A stretch of 64,000 nt of DNA from Rhodococcus sp. W8901 (lineage in GTDB: Bacteria; Actinomycetota; Actinomycetes; Mycobacteriales; Mycobacteriaceae). A program made the translations under genes and the position numbers. The stretch lies in the NCBI RefSeq assembly GCF_013348805.1, contig NZ_CP054690.1, forward strand, positions 4,526,001 through 4,590,000, given 5' to 3'. Under the pieces are notes generated by a model, which did not search any database, was not told the DNA's origin, and saw only the letters and a program-made list of their open reading frames with translations. Shown piece by piece: positions 1 through 8,682 of the stretch; positions within the stretch are counted from its first letter, which is position 1, and each line of letters opens with the position of its first letter.

Positions 1-707
1 GCCTGGTTCACCGCCTCGCCGACGCCCTTGGGGCCGCCCTTCGGCGTCAGTCCCTTGTAGGCGGCGATCACGCCGGCGATGACGCCGAAGATGGCCGCCT
101 TGACCTCCGCGATATAGAGGTCGGGAAGCTGGGCCAGCGCCGAGAACGACGCCAGGTACGCGCCCGGAGTGCCACCTTGGAGGATGACGTTGAAGAAGTA
201 GCCGCCGGCGATACCGACGACGGACACGAGCCCGTTGAGGAGCACCGCGACCAGGACCATCGCGAGAACGCGCGGCACGACGAGTCGCTGGACGGGATTG
301 ATGCCGAGCACTTCCATCGCGTCGATCTCCTCACGGATGGTCCGTGAACCGAGATCGGCGGTGACGGCGGAACCGGCGGCACCCGCGATCAGCAGTGCGG
401 TCACGATCGGACTGCCCTGCTGGATGACCGCGAGCACGCTGGCGGCACCCGTGAACGCTTCGGCTCCGAGCTGTTTGATGAGCGAGCCCGTCTGGAGAGA
501 CACGACGGCACCGAACGGGATGGCGACCAACGCGGTCGGCAGGATCGTCACACTGGCGATGAACCAGGCCTGTTCGATGAATTCCTTGAACTGGAACGGC
601 CGCTTGAACGTGTTGCGAACCACGTCGACGAACAGCTGGACGATGTTGCCGGCCTGCGTCAGTGCCCCGGTGACCGGCTTCATCATCGAAGTTCGGGTGC
701 CCCCCAT
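1..707 (-). CDS. YrbE/MlaE-family ABC transporter permease (Mce-associated), 3' truncated by window edge
   Basis: Reading from an ATG at 707 gives 235 codons that stay open to the window edge, so the C-terminus is missing. The product looks like a YrbE (MlaE) permease: a cytoplasmic N-terminal stretch, then hydrophobic segments around residues 47-70, 90-115 and 150-175, and the conserved inner helix with EEIDAMEVLGINPV and LVVPRVLA that marks this family. Such permeases work with an Mkl/MlaF ATPase and Mce substrate-binding proteins to import lipids or sterols across the mycolate envelope. It starts 11 nt after the stop of the ATPase gene, behind a GGGGAG ribosome-binding site, so the two form one transcription unit. 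A second yrbE and mce genes are expected outside the window, but this cannot be seen. Confidence 0.9.
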   Translation of the reverse strand, partial: MGGTRTSMMKPVTGALTQAGNIVQLFVDVVRNTFKRPFQFKEFIEQAWFIASVTILPTALVAIPFGAVVSLQTGSLIKQLGAEAFTGAASVLAVIQQGSPIVTALLIAGAAGSAVTADLGSRTIREEIDAMEVLGINPVQRLVVPRVLAMVLVAVLLNGLVSVVGIAGGYFFNVILQGGTPGAYLASFSALAQLPDLYIAEVKAAIFGVIAGVIAAYKGLTPKGGPKGVGEAVNQ

Positions 708-718
708 CCGCCGCTCCC

Positions 719-1768
719 CTATCCGCGCTCGTACGTGGTCTGTCCCAGACCTCCGTCGTCGTACGCGGGAATCACCTGGGTAGCGGCGTCATCTTCCATG
801 CTGGCAATGATGCTCTGCTGCGCCTCGACCGGCAGGGTATGGAGGATCTCGCGGACGCGGGCCTGACGGCGTGCAACGGCCTGGCGGAAGGGCAGACCCG
901 GCGTGGCCTGCATCTGCGGCACGACACCGTAGACGTCGTCGGTGCCGCCGTGGTGGTGGCCGGCGTCGACGAGCGCCTGCTCGTGCGCCATCTGCGCGTC
1001 GTCCTTCTCCTCCGACATGCCGATCGGACCGATCTTGCTGCCGTTGAGGAACTGGTGGACCACGGGCTCGTCACTGGTGAGCAGCACCTCGCGGGGACCG
1101 AACATCACGAGCTGCTTGCGGAAGAGCATGCCCAGGTTGTCCGGGACCGTGCGGGCCAGGTTGATGTTGTGCGTCACGATCAGAATCGTGGCGTCGATCT
1201 GTGCGTTGATGTCGATCAGCAGCTGGCTGAGGTAGGTGGTGCGGACGGGGTCCAGGCCCGAGTCCGGCTCGTCGACGAGGATGATCTGCGGATCGAGCAC
1301 GAGCGCGCGGGCGAGGCCGGCACGCTTGCGCATACCGCCGGAGATCTCGCCCGGCAGCTTTCCCTCGGCACCGACGAGTCCGTTGAGCTCGAGCTTCTCC
1401 ATGACGATCTTGCGGATCTCGGACTCGGACTTCTTGGTGTGCTCGCGCAGCGGGAACGCGACGTTGTCGTACAGGTTCATCGACCCGAACAGCGCGCCGT
1501 CCTGGAAGAGGACACCGAACAGCTTGCGGATCTCGTAGAGCTCACGCGACGAGCACTGGAGGATGTCGGTCCCGTCGATGACGATCGAGCCCTCTTCGGG
1601 CCGCAGCAGACCGATCAGCGACTTCAGGAACACGGACTTACCGGTGCCGGAAGGCCCGAGCAGTGCGCTCACCTCTCCGGCCGGCAGCGTGAGACTCACG
1701 TCCTGCCAAATCTTCTGTGAGCCGAACGACTTCGTGAGTCCCTCGACCGCTACCTCGACTCCCACCAT
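719..1768 (-). CDS. mkl: Mce-transport ATPase, Mkl/MlaF family
   Basis: ABC ATPase of about 349 residues. Walker A GPSGTGKS is near residues 38-45, the signature SGGMRKRAG near 143, and Walker B with the catalytic Glu in ILVDEPDSGLDP near 163. The roughly 80-residue C-terminal extension (residues about 270-349) is typical of actinobacterial Mkl. It would energise the YrbE permease encoded just downstream. The open frame reaches a TTG at 1783, but AGGAGG lies directly before ATG 1768, so I start there; GTG 1765 is an alternative. It lies downstream of rplL, as mkl does in mycobacteria, and is separated from rplL by a strong terminator, so it probably has its own promoter in 1780-1920. Confidence 0.93.
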   Translation of the reverse strand: MVGVEVAVEGLTKSFGSQKIWQDVSLTLPAGEVSALLGPSGTGKSVFLKSLIGLLRPEEGSIVIDGTDILQCSSRELYEIRKLFGVLFQDGALFGSMNLYDNVAFPLREHTKKSESEIRKIVMEKLELNGLVGAEGKLPGEISGGMRKRAGLARALVLDPQIILVDEPDSGLDPVRTTYLSQLLIDINAQIDATILIVTHNINLARTVPDNLGMLFRKQLVMFGPREVLLTSDEPVVHQFLNGSKIGPIGMSEEKDDAQMAHEQALVDAGHHHGGTDDVYGVVPQMQATPGLPFRQAVARRQARVREILHTLPVEAQQSIIASMEDDAATQVIPAYDDGGLGQTTYERG

Positions 1769-1926
1769 TACCTCCTGCGTCAAGCATGTCCCCCCACCGT
1801 GGGCCCACTGTGGGTTGCGTCACTCTATCGCATCGAAGTGTTATACGTTACGGCGAATCCTACTAACGAGTAAGTAAGGTCCACAACCCGGCGATTGCGA
1901 ATTCTCCGGCATCGGGCGAAGCAACG

Positions 1927-1962
1927 AAAGAGGGCCGCCCCGAAACGGGGCGACCCTCTTTC
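1927..1962 (-). terminator. Rho-independent terminator of rplJ-rplL
   Basis: Near-perfect inverted repeat (AAAGAGGG.CGCCCCG / CGGGGCG.CCCTCTTT) with a 3-nt loop, 37 nt beyond the rplL stop on the minus strand. It separates the ribosomal operon from mkl. Confidence 0.85.
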
Positions 1963-1998
1963 TGGATGCTTCGTCAGGAAGCAGCGCTGACAGCCGTC

Positions 1999-2385
1999 TT
2001 ACTTGACGGTGATCTTCGCGCCGGCAGCCTCGAGCTTCTCCTTGGCGGCGTCGGCCGCGTCCTTGGCAACCTTCTCCAGGATCGCCTTCGGAGCGCCCTC
2101 GACGAGGTCCTTGGCTTCCTTCAGGCCCAGGCCGGAGACGACCTCACGGACGACCTTGATGACCTGGATCTTCTTGTCGCCAGCCGACTCGAGGATGACG
2201 TCGAACTCGTCCTGCTCCTCGGCAGCCTCAGCGGCAGCAGCCGGAGCGCCGGCAGCGGCAACGGCGACCGGAGCAGCAGCGGTGACCTCGAAGGTCTCCT
2301 CGAACGCCTTCACGAACTCCGAGAGCTCGAGCAGGGTGAGCTCCTTGAACTGGTCCAGCAACTCTTCGGTGGTGAGCTTCGCCAT
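1999..2385 (-). CDS. rplL: 50S ribosomal protein L7/L12
   Basis: 128 residues with the standard L7/L12 plan: an N-terminal dimerisation helix ([20 protein letters not shown]), a hinge rich in Ala/Pro/Val at about residues 36-55, and the C-terminal domain with [24 protein letters not shown] that contacts elongation factors. It forms the L10(L12)n stalk with RplJ, encoded 85 nt upstream in the same operon. The start at ATG 2385 is supported by AAGGA 9 nt upstream. The strong terminator at 1927-1962 follows. Length and sequence are ordinary for Corynebacteriales. Confidence 0.98.
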   Translation of the reverse strand: MAKLTTEELLDQFKELTLLELSEFVKAFEETFEVTAAAPVAVAAAGAPAAAAEAAEEQDEFDVILESAGDKKIQVIKVVREVVSGLGLKEAKDLVEGAPKAILEKVAKDAADAAKEKLEAAGAKITVK

Positions 2386-2470
2386 GGTGGCGGTCCTTCC
2401 TCTTAAGTCCTGTGTCGCCGATCCGCGACCGGACAGGTGGTGATGGTTGTGATGCGCAGGTGCGGATCAG

Positions 2471-3028
2471 CTATTCGGCAGCGGCGTCGGCGGGAGCCTC
2501 GGCGGCCCCACCTTCCGCAGCCTTCTTCTCCTGCAGCGCGGCGGCCAGACGGGCCACCTGCGAAGCGGGAGCGTTGAACAGGCCAGCGGCCTTTGCCAAG
2601 TTGCCCTTCATCGCGCCGGCGAGCTTGGCCAACAGGATCTCGCGGGACTCGAGGTCCGCGATCTGGTTGACCTGATCCACGGACAGCGCAGCGCCGTCCA
2701 TGTACCCGCCCTTGATGACGAGTGCCTTGTTGTCCTTCGCGAAAGCCTTCAGGGCCTTCGCAGCGTCGACCGGCTCGCCCTTGATGAATGCAATGGCGGT
2801 CGGTCCGACGAACAGGTCGTCAAGGCCCTCGACGCCCGCCTCAGCGGCGGCACGCTTGACCAGGGTGTTCTTGGCGACGGAGTAGGTGGCACCCTCTCCG
2901 AGAGCGCGTCGCAGCTGCGTCAGACTCGTAACCGACAGACCACGGTATTCCGTGATCACGGCGGCGGACGAGTCCTTGAACTGCTCGGTGATCTCCGCAA
3001 CTGCGGAAACCTTCTCAGGCTTTGCCAT
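2471..3028 (-). CDS. rplJ: 50S ribosomal protein L10
   Basis: 185 residues beginning [17 protein letters not shown], with the rRNA-binding N-terminal domain ([21 protein letters not shown] and NTLVKRAA) and a C-terminal helix rich in Ala/Glu that holds L12 dimers. The open frame extends 45 codons upstream, but ATG 3028 has AGGAGG 6 nt before it and matches the family start. It is the first gene of the rplJ-rplL unit. Actinobacterial rplJ is usually controlled by L10 binding to its own leader, and a structured leader lies just upstream. Confidence 0.98.
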   Translation of the reverse strand: MAKPEKVSAVAEITEQFKDSSAAVITEYRGLSVTSLTQLRRALGEGATYSVAKNTLVKRAAAEAGVEGLDDLFVGPTAIAFIKGEPVDAAKALKAFAKDNKALVIKGGYMDGAALSVDQVNQIADLESREILLAKLAGAMKGNLAKAAGLFNAPASQVARLAAALQEKKAAEGGAAEAPADAAAE

Positions 3029-3032
3029 ACTT

Positions 3033-3122
3033 CGCCTCCTCTCGTGACAGTCGTTGTTCCACTTCGGGCCGTGACATGCAAAACGCCCCGGTGCAGGGCA
3101 CACGGGGCGTACACGAGGAGAT
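3033..3122 (-). promoter_or_regulatory. Probable L10-type autoregulatory leader of rplJ
   Basis: Upstream of rplJ the minus strand holds a hairpin, ACGCCCC / GGGGCGT (plus positions 3081-3110), with a 14-nt loop. Just 5' of it, CTCCTC (complement of about 3115-3120) could pair with the rplJ Shine-Dalgarno GAGGAGG (3033-3043). That would allow translational control by the L10(L12) complex, which is the known mode for this operon. The pairing is my inference; I could not match the full L10-leader consensus by eye. Confidence 0.45.
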
Positions 3123-3441
3123 CCATCCACCCGGCCAGGCCGAGCGCAACAATCATCCCCCACCTCGTCCTCCTGCGTGGGCCGCCGGGCTATCCCGGAC
3201 CTTCAACCGATTCCATTGCTGAACTCGGTGACCAACGGTCTTTGGTAGAACATGTTTCGGGGCGGAATTCGCATCGAGCACCGAACTCCAAAGAGCAGCC
3301 TAACGGAGTCGCGACTCCGACACAAAACGCGGACACCCGGCAGGGTGCATTCTGTGCGCTACTTCACATTCGGTGCCGAACATGCCGGAGCGCTCACAAT
3401 TGACCGTTACCGACAGTTGCATGTAATGAGCCGCGTCGCAG
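3123..3441. other. Intergenic spacer upstream of rplJ and of the MFS remnant
   Basis: No gene seen. On the plus strand TTGACC (3400-3405) and TAATGA (3424-3429), 18 nt apart, resemble a promoter that could once have served the MFS remnant. The rplJL promoter should also lie here on the minus strand, but I could not assign it. Confidence 0.4.
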
Positions 3442-3843
3442 GTGATGTCGGTCGCCGGAGCATGTGCCGGTTCCCTCGAACAGGTGATCGCGGCACGCGC
3501 GGCGATGGGGGTGTTCGCCGCCGCCGTGTTCCCGGCGACGCTCGCACTGATCATCAACATCTTCACCGACGTCCGAGAGAAAGCGCTCGCAATCGCGGCG
3601 TGGACGGCAATGGCCGGATTCGCCATCGCCATCGGTCCCATCTCGGGCGGATGGCTCCTCGAGCACTTCTCGTGGCACGTGGTGCTCTGGATCAACGTCC
3701 CGGTGGCGTTGGTCGCGCTCGTGGCGACCGCCTCCGTCGTGCTGTGTGCGGTCGTCGTCGCGATCTTCCTGCCGTGGGCACCGGCCTGTGGCCGCTCGAC
3801 CATGCTGGCCTGGCGCCTAGACCAGGAGCGAGTCGACCACTGA
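3442..3843 (+). pseudogene. Remnant of an MFS drug transporter (DHA2-like)
   Basis: A 133-codon frame whose first 90 residues match the middle of a 14-TM MFS exporter. The stretch runs from ARAAMGVFAAAVFPATLALI through FTDVREKALAIAAWTA to GPISGGWLLEHFSWHVVLWINVP, the conserved motif-C-like region. It then passes directly into a short hydrophobic piece (ASVVLCAVVVAIFLPW) resembling the extreme C-terminal helix. Full-length proteins have roughly 450-530 residues, so the N-terminal third and a large internal block are gone and no functional transporter is possible. It sits between rplJ and rplA on the opposite strand to the ribosomal genes, where other Corynebacteriales also carry inserted genes. 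A recently translated peptide cannot be excluded. Confidence 0.75.
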
Positions 3844-3845
3844 AA

Positions 3846-3889
3846 CGCCGAAGGCCGGCACAGAGAATTCTCTGTGCCGGCCTTCGGTG
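3846..3889 (-). terminator. Terminator of rplK-rplA
   Basis: About 22-bp arms with a single G-T mismatch and essentially no loop, centred on GAATTC at 3867; it begins 27 nt after the rplA stop. Being symmetrical, it could also stop transcription from the MFS remnant on the other strand. Confidence 0.85.
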
Positions 3890-3915
3890 TCGATCAGATC
3901 GCGGAAAGTCGCGAC

Positions 3916-4629
3916 TTACTCGCCATCCTCGAGGAGGTTGCGGGTACGGTTCGGATCCACCGGGATGCCCGGTCCGGTGGTGGTCGAAACCGTGACCTTC
4001 TTGACGTAGCGGCCCTTCGCCGACGACGGCTTCGCACGCAGGATCTCGTCCAGCGCCGCACCGTAGTTCTCGACCAGCTTGGTGTCGTCGAACGACGCCT
4101 TGCCGATCACGAAGTGCAGGTTGGCCTGCTTGTCGACGCGGAAGTTGATCTTGCCGCCCTTGATGTCCGCGACAGCCTTCGCGACATCGGGGGTGACCGT
4201 GCCGGTCTTCGGGTTCGGCATCAGGCCACGCGGTCCGAGGACACGAGCGATGCGGCCGACCTTGGCCATCTGGTCAGGGGTGGCGATCGCGGCGTCGAAG
4301 TCGGTCCAACCGCCCTGGATACGCTCGATCAGGTCCTCGGAGCCCACTGCGTCCGCACCAGCGGCCTCGGCCTCGGCGGCCTTCTCGCCAACGGCGAACA
4401 CGACGACGCGGGCGGTCTTACCGGTGCCGTGCGGCAGGTTGACCGTGCCACGAACCATCTGGTCCGCCTTGCGGGGGTCGACGCCCAGACGGACGGCAAC
4501 CTCGACGGTCGCGTCCATCTTGCTCGACGAGGTCTCCTTGGCCAGCTTCGCAGCCTGCAGGGGGCTGTAGAGCGTGTCCGCGTCGATCTTCTCAGCGGCG
4601 GCGAGGTACGCCTTGCTGCGCTTTGCCAT
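3916..4629 (-). CDS. rplA: 50S ribosomal protein L1
   Basis: 237 residues, the usual length for actinobacterial L1. Hallmarks are the start [16 protein letters not shown], the RNA-binding segments around [25 protein letters not shown] and [10 protein letters not shown], and the C-terminal [16 protein letters not shown]1 binds 23S rRNA at the E site and can repress its own operon by binding mRNA. It is the second gene of rplK-rplA, with a 129-nt intergenic region that contains a small hairpin, and is followed by a strong terminator. The ATG at 4629 is preceded by TAAGGAC. Confidence 0.98.
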   Translation of the reverse strand: MAKRSKAYLAAAEKIDADTLYSPLQAAKLAKETSSSKMDATVEVAVRLGVDPRKADQMVRGTVNLPHGTGKTARVVVFAVGEKAAEAEAAGADAVGSEDLIERIQGGWTDFDAAIATPDQMAKVGRIARVLGPRGLMPNPKTGTVTPDVAKAVADIKGGKINFRVDKQANLHFVIGKASFDDTKLVENYGAALDEILRAKPSSAKGRYVKKVTVSTTTGPGIPVDPNRTRNLLEDGE

Positions 4630-4727
4630 TTCTTCTGTCCTTACTTCTCACCCTGGGCTCTCGACCCGGGTGAATGGTTCAGTTGTGGTTGCGGGCCTGG
4701 CCGGCCCTCCCACAGTGGAGGATCAAC

Positions 4728-4747
4728 CCTGCAGTGTCAGTGCAGGG
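4728..4747 (-). promoter_or_regulatory. Hairpin in the rplK-rplA intergenic region
   Basis: CCCTGCA / TGCAGGG with a 6-nt loop, without a U-tract on the minus strand. It could tune rplA expression or stabilise the transcript. Its function is unknown. Confidence 0.4.
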
Positions 4748-4758
4748 CATCGCTGTGC

Positions 4759-5193
4759 TCAGCCCTCGACGGTGATACCCATCGAACGCGCGGTGCCGGC
4801 GATGATCTTCGCGGCTGCGTCGATGTCGTTCGCGTTGAGGTCTTCCTGCTTGGTCTTCGCGATCTCGCGCACCTGATCCATGGTCACGGTGGCAACCTTG
4901 GTCTTGTGCGGCTCGCCGGAGCCCTTCTGGACACCAGCAGCCTTGAGCAGCAGCTTGGCGGCCGGCGGGGTCTTCAGCTTGAAGTCGAAGGTCCGGTCTT
5001 CGTAGACGGAGATCTCGACAGGGATCACGTTGCCGCGCTGGGACTCAGTCGCCGCGTTGTAAGCCTTGCAGAACTCCATGATGTTCACGCCGTGCTGACC
5101 GAGCGCAGGACCCACGGGCGGTGCAGGGTTAGCCTGACCAGCCTGGATCTGAAGCTTGATGAGCCCGGCGAGCTTCTTCTTCTTGGGGGGCAT
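4759..5193 (-). CDS. rplK: 50S ribosomal protein L11
   Basis: 144 residues: N-terminal domain with [34 protein letters not shown] (the Pro-rich thiostrepton/GTPase-centre region) and a C-terminal rRNA-binding domain with [18 protein letters not shown] and the terminal [12 protein letters not shown]. It is the first gene of the rplK-rplA pair, downstream of nusG with 98 nt between them. The start [13 protein letters not shown] is as in relatives, with GGAAC upstream. Confidence 0.98.
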
Positions 5194-5257
5194 CTTCGTT
5201 CCTTGTTTCCTACTGGGTGTGTTTCTTGCGTACTGCGTGCAAGTGTGTGGGTCCTAC

Positions 5258-5281
5258 AGTGCCAGGCGCGAGCCTGGCACT
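5258..5281 (-). terminator. Hairpin between nusG and rplK (partial terminator or attenuator)
   Basis: Perfect 10-bp arms (AGTGCCAGGC / GCCTGGCACT) closed by a 4-nt loop, 11 nt after the nusG stop. There is no clear U-tract, so it is more likely an attenuator or 3'-end stabiliser separating secE-nusG from rplK-rplA. Confidence 0.5.
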
Positions 5282-5291
5282 CGGGACCGAG

Positions 5292-6119
<828 letters not shown>

Positions 6120-6154
6120 TCACATCGTTCGGAAACGCCGACGGGCGTTCCCGG

Positions 6155-6676
6155 CTAGCCGAACAACCAGGTAATACCCTTGGCGAAACCAAGGTCGAGG
6201 ACGAAGATGAACGCCACCATGAAGGCGACGAACACAAGCACCACACTGGTGTAGGTGATCATCTGCTTGCGATTGGGCCAGATGACCTTACGGAGCTCGG
6301 CAATCACTTCGCGCAGGAAGCGTCGAATCCGCTTGAAGATGTTCTCCGTCTGCGGCTTGTCGGCCTTGCGGGACTTCGCTTCCGGAGACTTCACGGAAGT
6401 AGCAGACGACACAGCCTTGGCTGTCTTGGCCATCTGGACCGTCTTGGCCGGCTCGGTCGATTCCGAGGTTCCCGCACGGCGCGCGGAACGCTTACCGGTG
6501 GGCTTTCCTGCTGGGGCCGCACTCGTGGGGCTCTCATCAGCAGAGACCTCGCCCTCACGGGCGTGATCGGAAGGGGCCTCAGCGCGAGAGCTCGCGTCGG
6601 CTGCAGAATCGTCGACATGGCCGGAGTCCGTAGACCCGGTAGTGCCGTCGTCGCGCTTATCGCGCTCGTCGCTCAC
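6155..6676 (-). CDS. secE: Protein translocase subunit SecE
   Basis: 173 residues. About 110 residues of low-complexity Ser/Thr/Ala/Lys sequence, an extension typical of actinobacterial SecE, precede the conserved SecE core: an amphipathic helix with RIRRFLREVIAELRKVIWPNRKQM and one transmembrane helix (VVLVFVAFMVAFIFVLDLGF). It is the essential stabiliser of SecY in the translocon. The frame opens upstream through the tRNA gene, but GTG 6676 follows GAGAGGAAC at good spacing and gives the expected start VSDERDK. Only 34 nt separate it from tRNA-Trp and 59 nt from nusG (GTG 6095). Confidence 0.95.
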   Translation of the reverse strand: MSDERDKRDDGTTGSTDSGHVDDSAADASSRAEAPSDHAREGEVSADESPTSAAPAGKPTGKRSARRAGTSESTEPAKTVQMAKTAKAVSSATSVKSPEAKSRKADKPQTENIFKRIRRFLREVIAELRKVIWPNRKQMITYTSVVLVFVAFMVAFIFVLDLGFAKGITWLFG

Positions 6677-6710
6677 CGTCGTTCCTCTCAGTCGCTGGCC
6701 AGTCCGGGTG

Positions 6711-6783
<73 letters not shown>

Positions 6784-6969
6784 TTGGTCGACCGATCGAA
6801 CTGATCGACCTATCTGGATTCACATGACATGCGCGCCACCCCATGCGGACTAGTTACAGCCTGTAGCAACAGCCTGTAACTTCCCCGTAGGGCAGCGCGC
6901 AGCGCCTGAGTAACCCCAGAAACTCTAGTGTACTTCAATGCACCGGAACAAACCCAATCCGCCCGGCAC

Positions 6970-7395
6970 TCAGGCCAAACGGACCGTTGCGGTGGCCCGA
7001 CCGAAGATCTTACGACCCTCCGAGCGAGCCACGATCGCGACTACTGCGGTCTTGCTTTCGGCGTCCACCGACTTGATCTTGCCGGTGAACTCCACTTCGG
7101 CAGCCTTGTCGGCTGCCACATACACCGGACTCGTGAACCGAACGTTGTATTCGGTCACGGCACCAGGGTCGCCGAGCCATGACGAGACGAACCCGCCGCC
7201 CAGACCCATCGTGAGCATGCCGTGCGCCACGACGTCCGGCAAGCCGGCCAGTCGGGCCACATGGTCACTCCAGTGGATCGGGTTGGGATCGCCCGACACG
7301 CCGGCGTAGTTGACGAGATTGCCACGGGTCAACGTGACGACGCGCTCGGGCAGTTCGTCACCGACAGTGACGTCCTCGAACCTACGGAGCGACAT
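6970..7395 (-). CDS. hadB: (3R)-hydroxyacyl-ACP dehydratase subunit HadB
   Basis: 141 residues, MaoC-like single hot-dog fold. The catalytic motif is visible as NYAGVSGDPNPIHWSD (Asp and His of hydratase motif 2) followed by LPDVVAHGMLTMGLGGGFVSSW. In mycobacteria HadB is the catalytic partner of HadA or HadC in the FAS-II dehydration step that elongates mycolate precursors. It overlaps hadA by 14 nt, so the two are translationally coupled. No hadC follows; next downstream is the tRNA-Trp gene after 186 nt. That leaves HadAB as the only FAS-II dehydratase encoded here. Confidence 0.92.
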   Translation of the reverse strand: MSLRRFEDVTVGDELPERVVTLTRGNLVNYAGVSGDPNPIHWSDHVARLAGLPDVVAHGMLTMGLGGGFVSSWLGDPGAVTEYNVRFTSPVYVAADKAAEVEFTGKIKSVDAESKTAVVAIVARSEGRKIFGRATATVRLA

Positions 7396-7930
7396 GCATC
7401 ATCACATCCTTGACCGCGTGCGCGATATTCTCGTCGACCTCACCACCGGACCGAGCGACGAGCGTGGTCCAGGTGGTCTGGACCAGTTCACCGTTCACGT
7501 CCGAGATGATGTTCTTGGTGACGATGATGTCACTGCCCGCAGCCTGGCGGAACGATTCCAGGTAGACGTCGCAGATCAATCGGTCGCCGGCCTCGAGCGG
7601 CCTGTGGAACACGAGCCGCTGGTCGGTCTGCATGATCTGGCTGAGGTCGTAACCGGTCACGACCTCGTCGAACAGCTTGCGCTGCGCGATCATGCCCACG
7701 ATCGACACGAACGTGAGGGGAGCAAGAAGGCCGTCGTATCCGAGGCCCCGTGCCGCATCCTCATCGTGATGGGCGGGGTGGTCGTCGAGCACCGCACGTG
7801 CGTACTCGCGAACCTTTTCCCGGCCGATCTCGTAGAAGTCGCTCACGCGGTAGTGATGTCCGACCATCGCTGCCGCATGCGCGGCGGGGTCGAAGGTCAC
7901 TTCGGCCTCTCTCACGACTGTCTCTGTCAC
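7382..7930 (-). CDS. hadA: (3R)-hydroxyacyl-ACP dehydratase subunit HadA
   Basis: 182 residues, MaoC N-terminal-domain family: MVGHHYRVSDFYEIGREKVREYARAV, then a substrate-binding hot-dog with GYDGLLAPLTFVSIVGMIAQ and LVFHRPLEAGDRLICDVYLES. It lacks the catalytic Asp/His pair, as expected for the acyl-chain-binding subunit that pairs with HadB. The GTG start at 7930 has no strong ribosome-binding site. Upstream is rpmG (91 nt), the mycobacterial arrangement. The intergenic region holds a 7-bp inverted repeat (7965-7971 / 7988-7994, CGTTAGG / CCTAACG) of unknown role. Confidence 0.92.
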   Translation of the reverse strand: MTETVVREAEVTFDPAAHAAAMVGHHYRVSDFYEIGREKVREYARAVLDDHPAHHDEDAARGLGYDGLLAPLTFVSIVGMIAQRKLFDEVVTGYDLSQIMQTDQRLVFHRPLEAGDRLICDVYLESFRQAAGSDIIVTKNIISDVNGELVQTTWTTLVARSGGEVDENIAHAVKDVMMHVAP

Positions 7931-8020
7931 AGCGAATCACCCATCTGCCCTGTGGACGCAATATCGTTAGGGCAGTCTGACAGTGAACCTAACGCGCGAG
8001 CGTCGACTCCGAGAAGAAAC

Positions 8021-8188
8021 TTACTTGGACTCGCGATGCGCCTGGTGAGTTCCGCAGTTCGGGCAGAACTTCTTCAGCTCGAGGCGATCAGGATCGTTGC
8101 GGCGATTCTTCTTGGTGATGTAGTTACGGTGCTTGCACACCTCACAGGCCAAGGTGATCTTGGGCCGAACGTCAGTCGAGGAGGCCAC
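8021..8188 (-). CDS. rpmG: 50S ribosomal protein L33
   Basis: 55 residues: [19 protein letters not shown], then [26 protein letters not shown] and [10 protein letters not shown]. The two CxxC pairs (CEVC, CPNC) show the zinc-binding (C+) form. GTG 8188 is preceded by GAAGG. It is too short for a length-filtered gene list but is an unmistakable L33. It lies between hadA and the tRNA-Met gene. Confidence 0.97.
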   Translation of the reverse strand: MASSTDVRPKITLACEVCKHRNYITKKNRRNDPDRLELKKFCPNCGTHQAHRESK

Positions 8189-8251
8189 GGGGATGCCTTC
8201 TTTCGCGTGAATCTGATCATAGATAGATCAGGGTGGATCATTCGTCTTGTG

Positions 8252-8324
8252 TAGCGATGGCCGGACTTGAACCGGCGACACAACGATTATGAGTCGTTTG
8301 CTCTACCAACTGAGCTACACCGCC
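8252..8324 (-). tRNA. tRNA-Met (anticodon CAT, elongator type)
   Basis: Cloverleaf on the minus strand: acceptor GGCGGTG pairing with CATCGCT (two G-U pairs), D-arm GCTCAGTTGGTAGAGC, anticodon loop CTCATAA, T-arm GCCGGTTCAAGTCCGGC. A fully paired first acceptor position and the absence of the three GC pairs typical of the initiator argue for elongator tRNA-Met. Confidence 0.95.
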
Positions 8325-8369
8325 TCGGTGTCGAGTGTCGCGCGAAGCCGGCGACACCACAATCCAGCG

Positions 8370-8442
8370 AGCCCCCTGACGGAATCGAACCGTCGACCTT
8401 TTCCTTACCATGGAAACGCTCTGCCGACTGAGCTAAGGGGGC
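8370..8442 (-). tRNA. tRNA-Thr (anticodon GGT)
   Basis: 73-nt cloverleaf: acceptor GCCCCCT/AGGGGGC, D-arm GCTCAGTCGGCAGAGC, anticodon stem-loop TTTCCATGGTAAGGAAA with GGT, T-arm GACGGTTCGATTCCGTC. It lies 45 nt upstream of tRNA-Met, probably in one transcript with it and rpmG. Confidence 0.96.
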
Positions 8443-8576
8443 GTGGCTGTCCTGCGCATCTCTGCGCGCTGAAGCCTCCAGAAGATTACACAGACCTTCG
8501 CGCCAGTGCCAAATTTGCAGGTCAGAGCGGGTAAATCGGGGGCAAGGCGCGGCATTCACGCGCTCCGGACACGAAC

Positions 8577-8605
8577 GGACTCCCCCGCGCCGCACGAGGG
8601 AGTCC
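8577..8605 (-). terminator. Terminator of the aldehyde dehydrogenase gene
   Basis: GGACTCCC / GGGAGTCC arms around a GC-rich loop, about 78 nt beyond the stop of the dehydrogenase gene on the minus strand. Confidence 0.6.
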
Positions 8606-8682
8606 GGGACGAGCCGTTCGGCGTGGTCGACGACCTCGTCAAACAGGTCCGCGAACCTGCACCCGAGGGTAGTCGGCCCTGC

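Noticed and set aside
839-1720. Long plus-strand open frame opposite the Mkl ATPase gene
   Set aside because: The minus frame has complete ABC ATPase motifs; the plus frame is an antisense shadow produced by high GC content.
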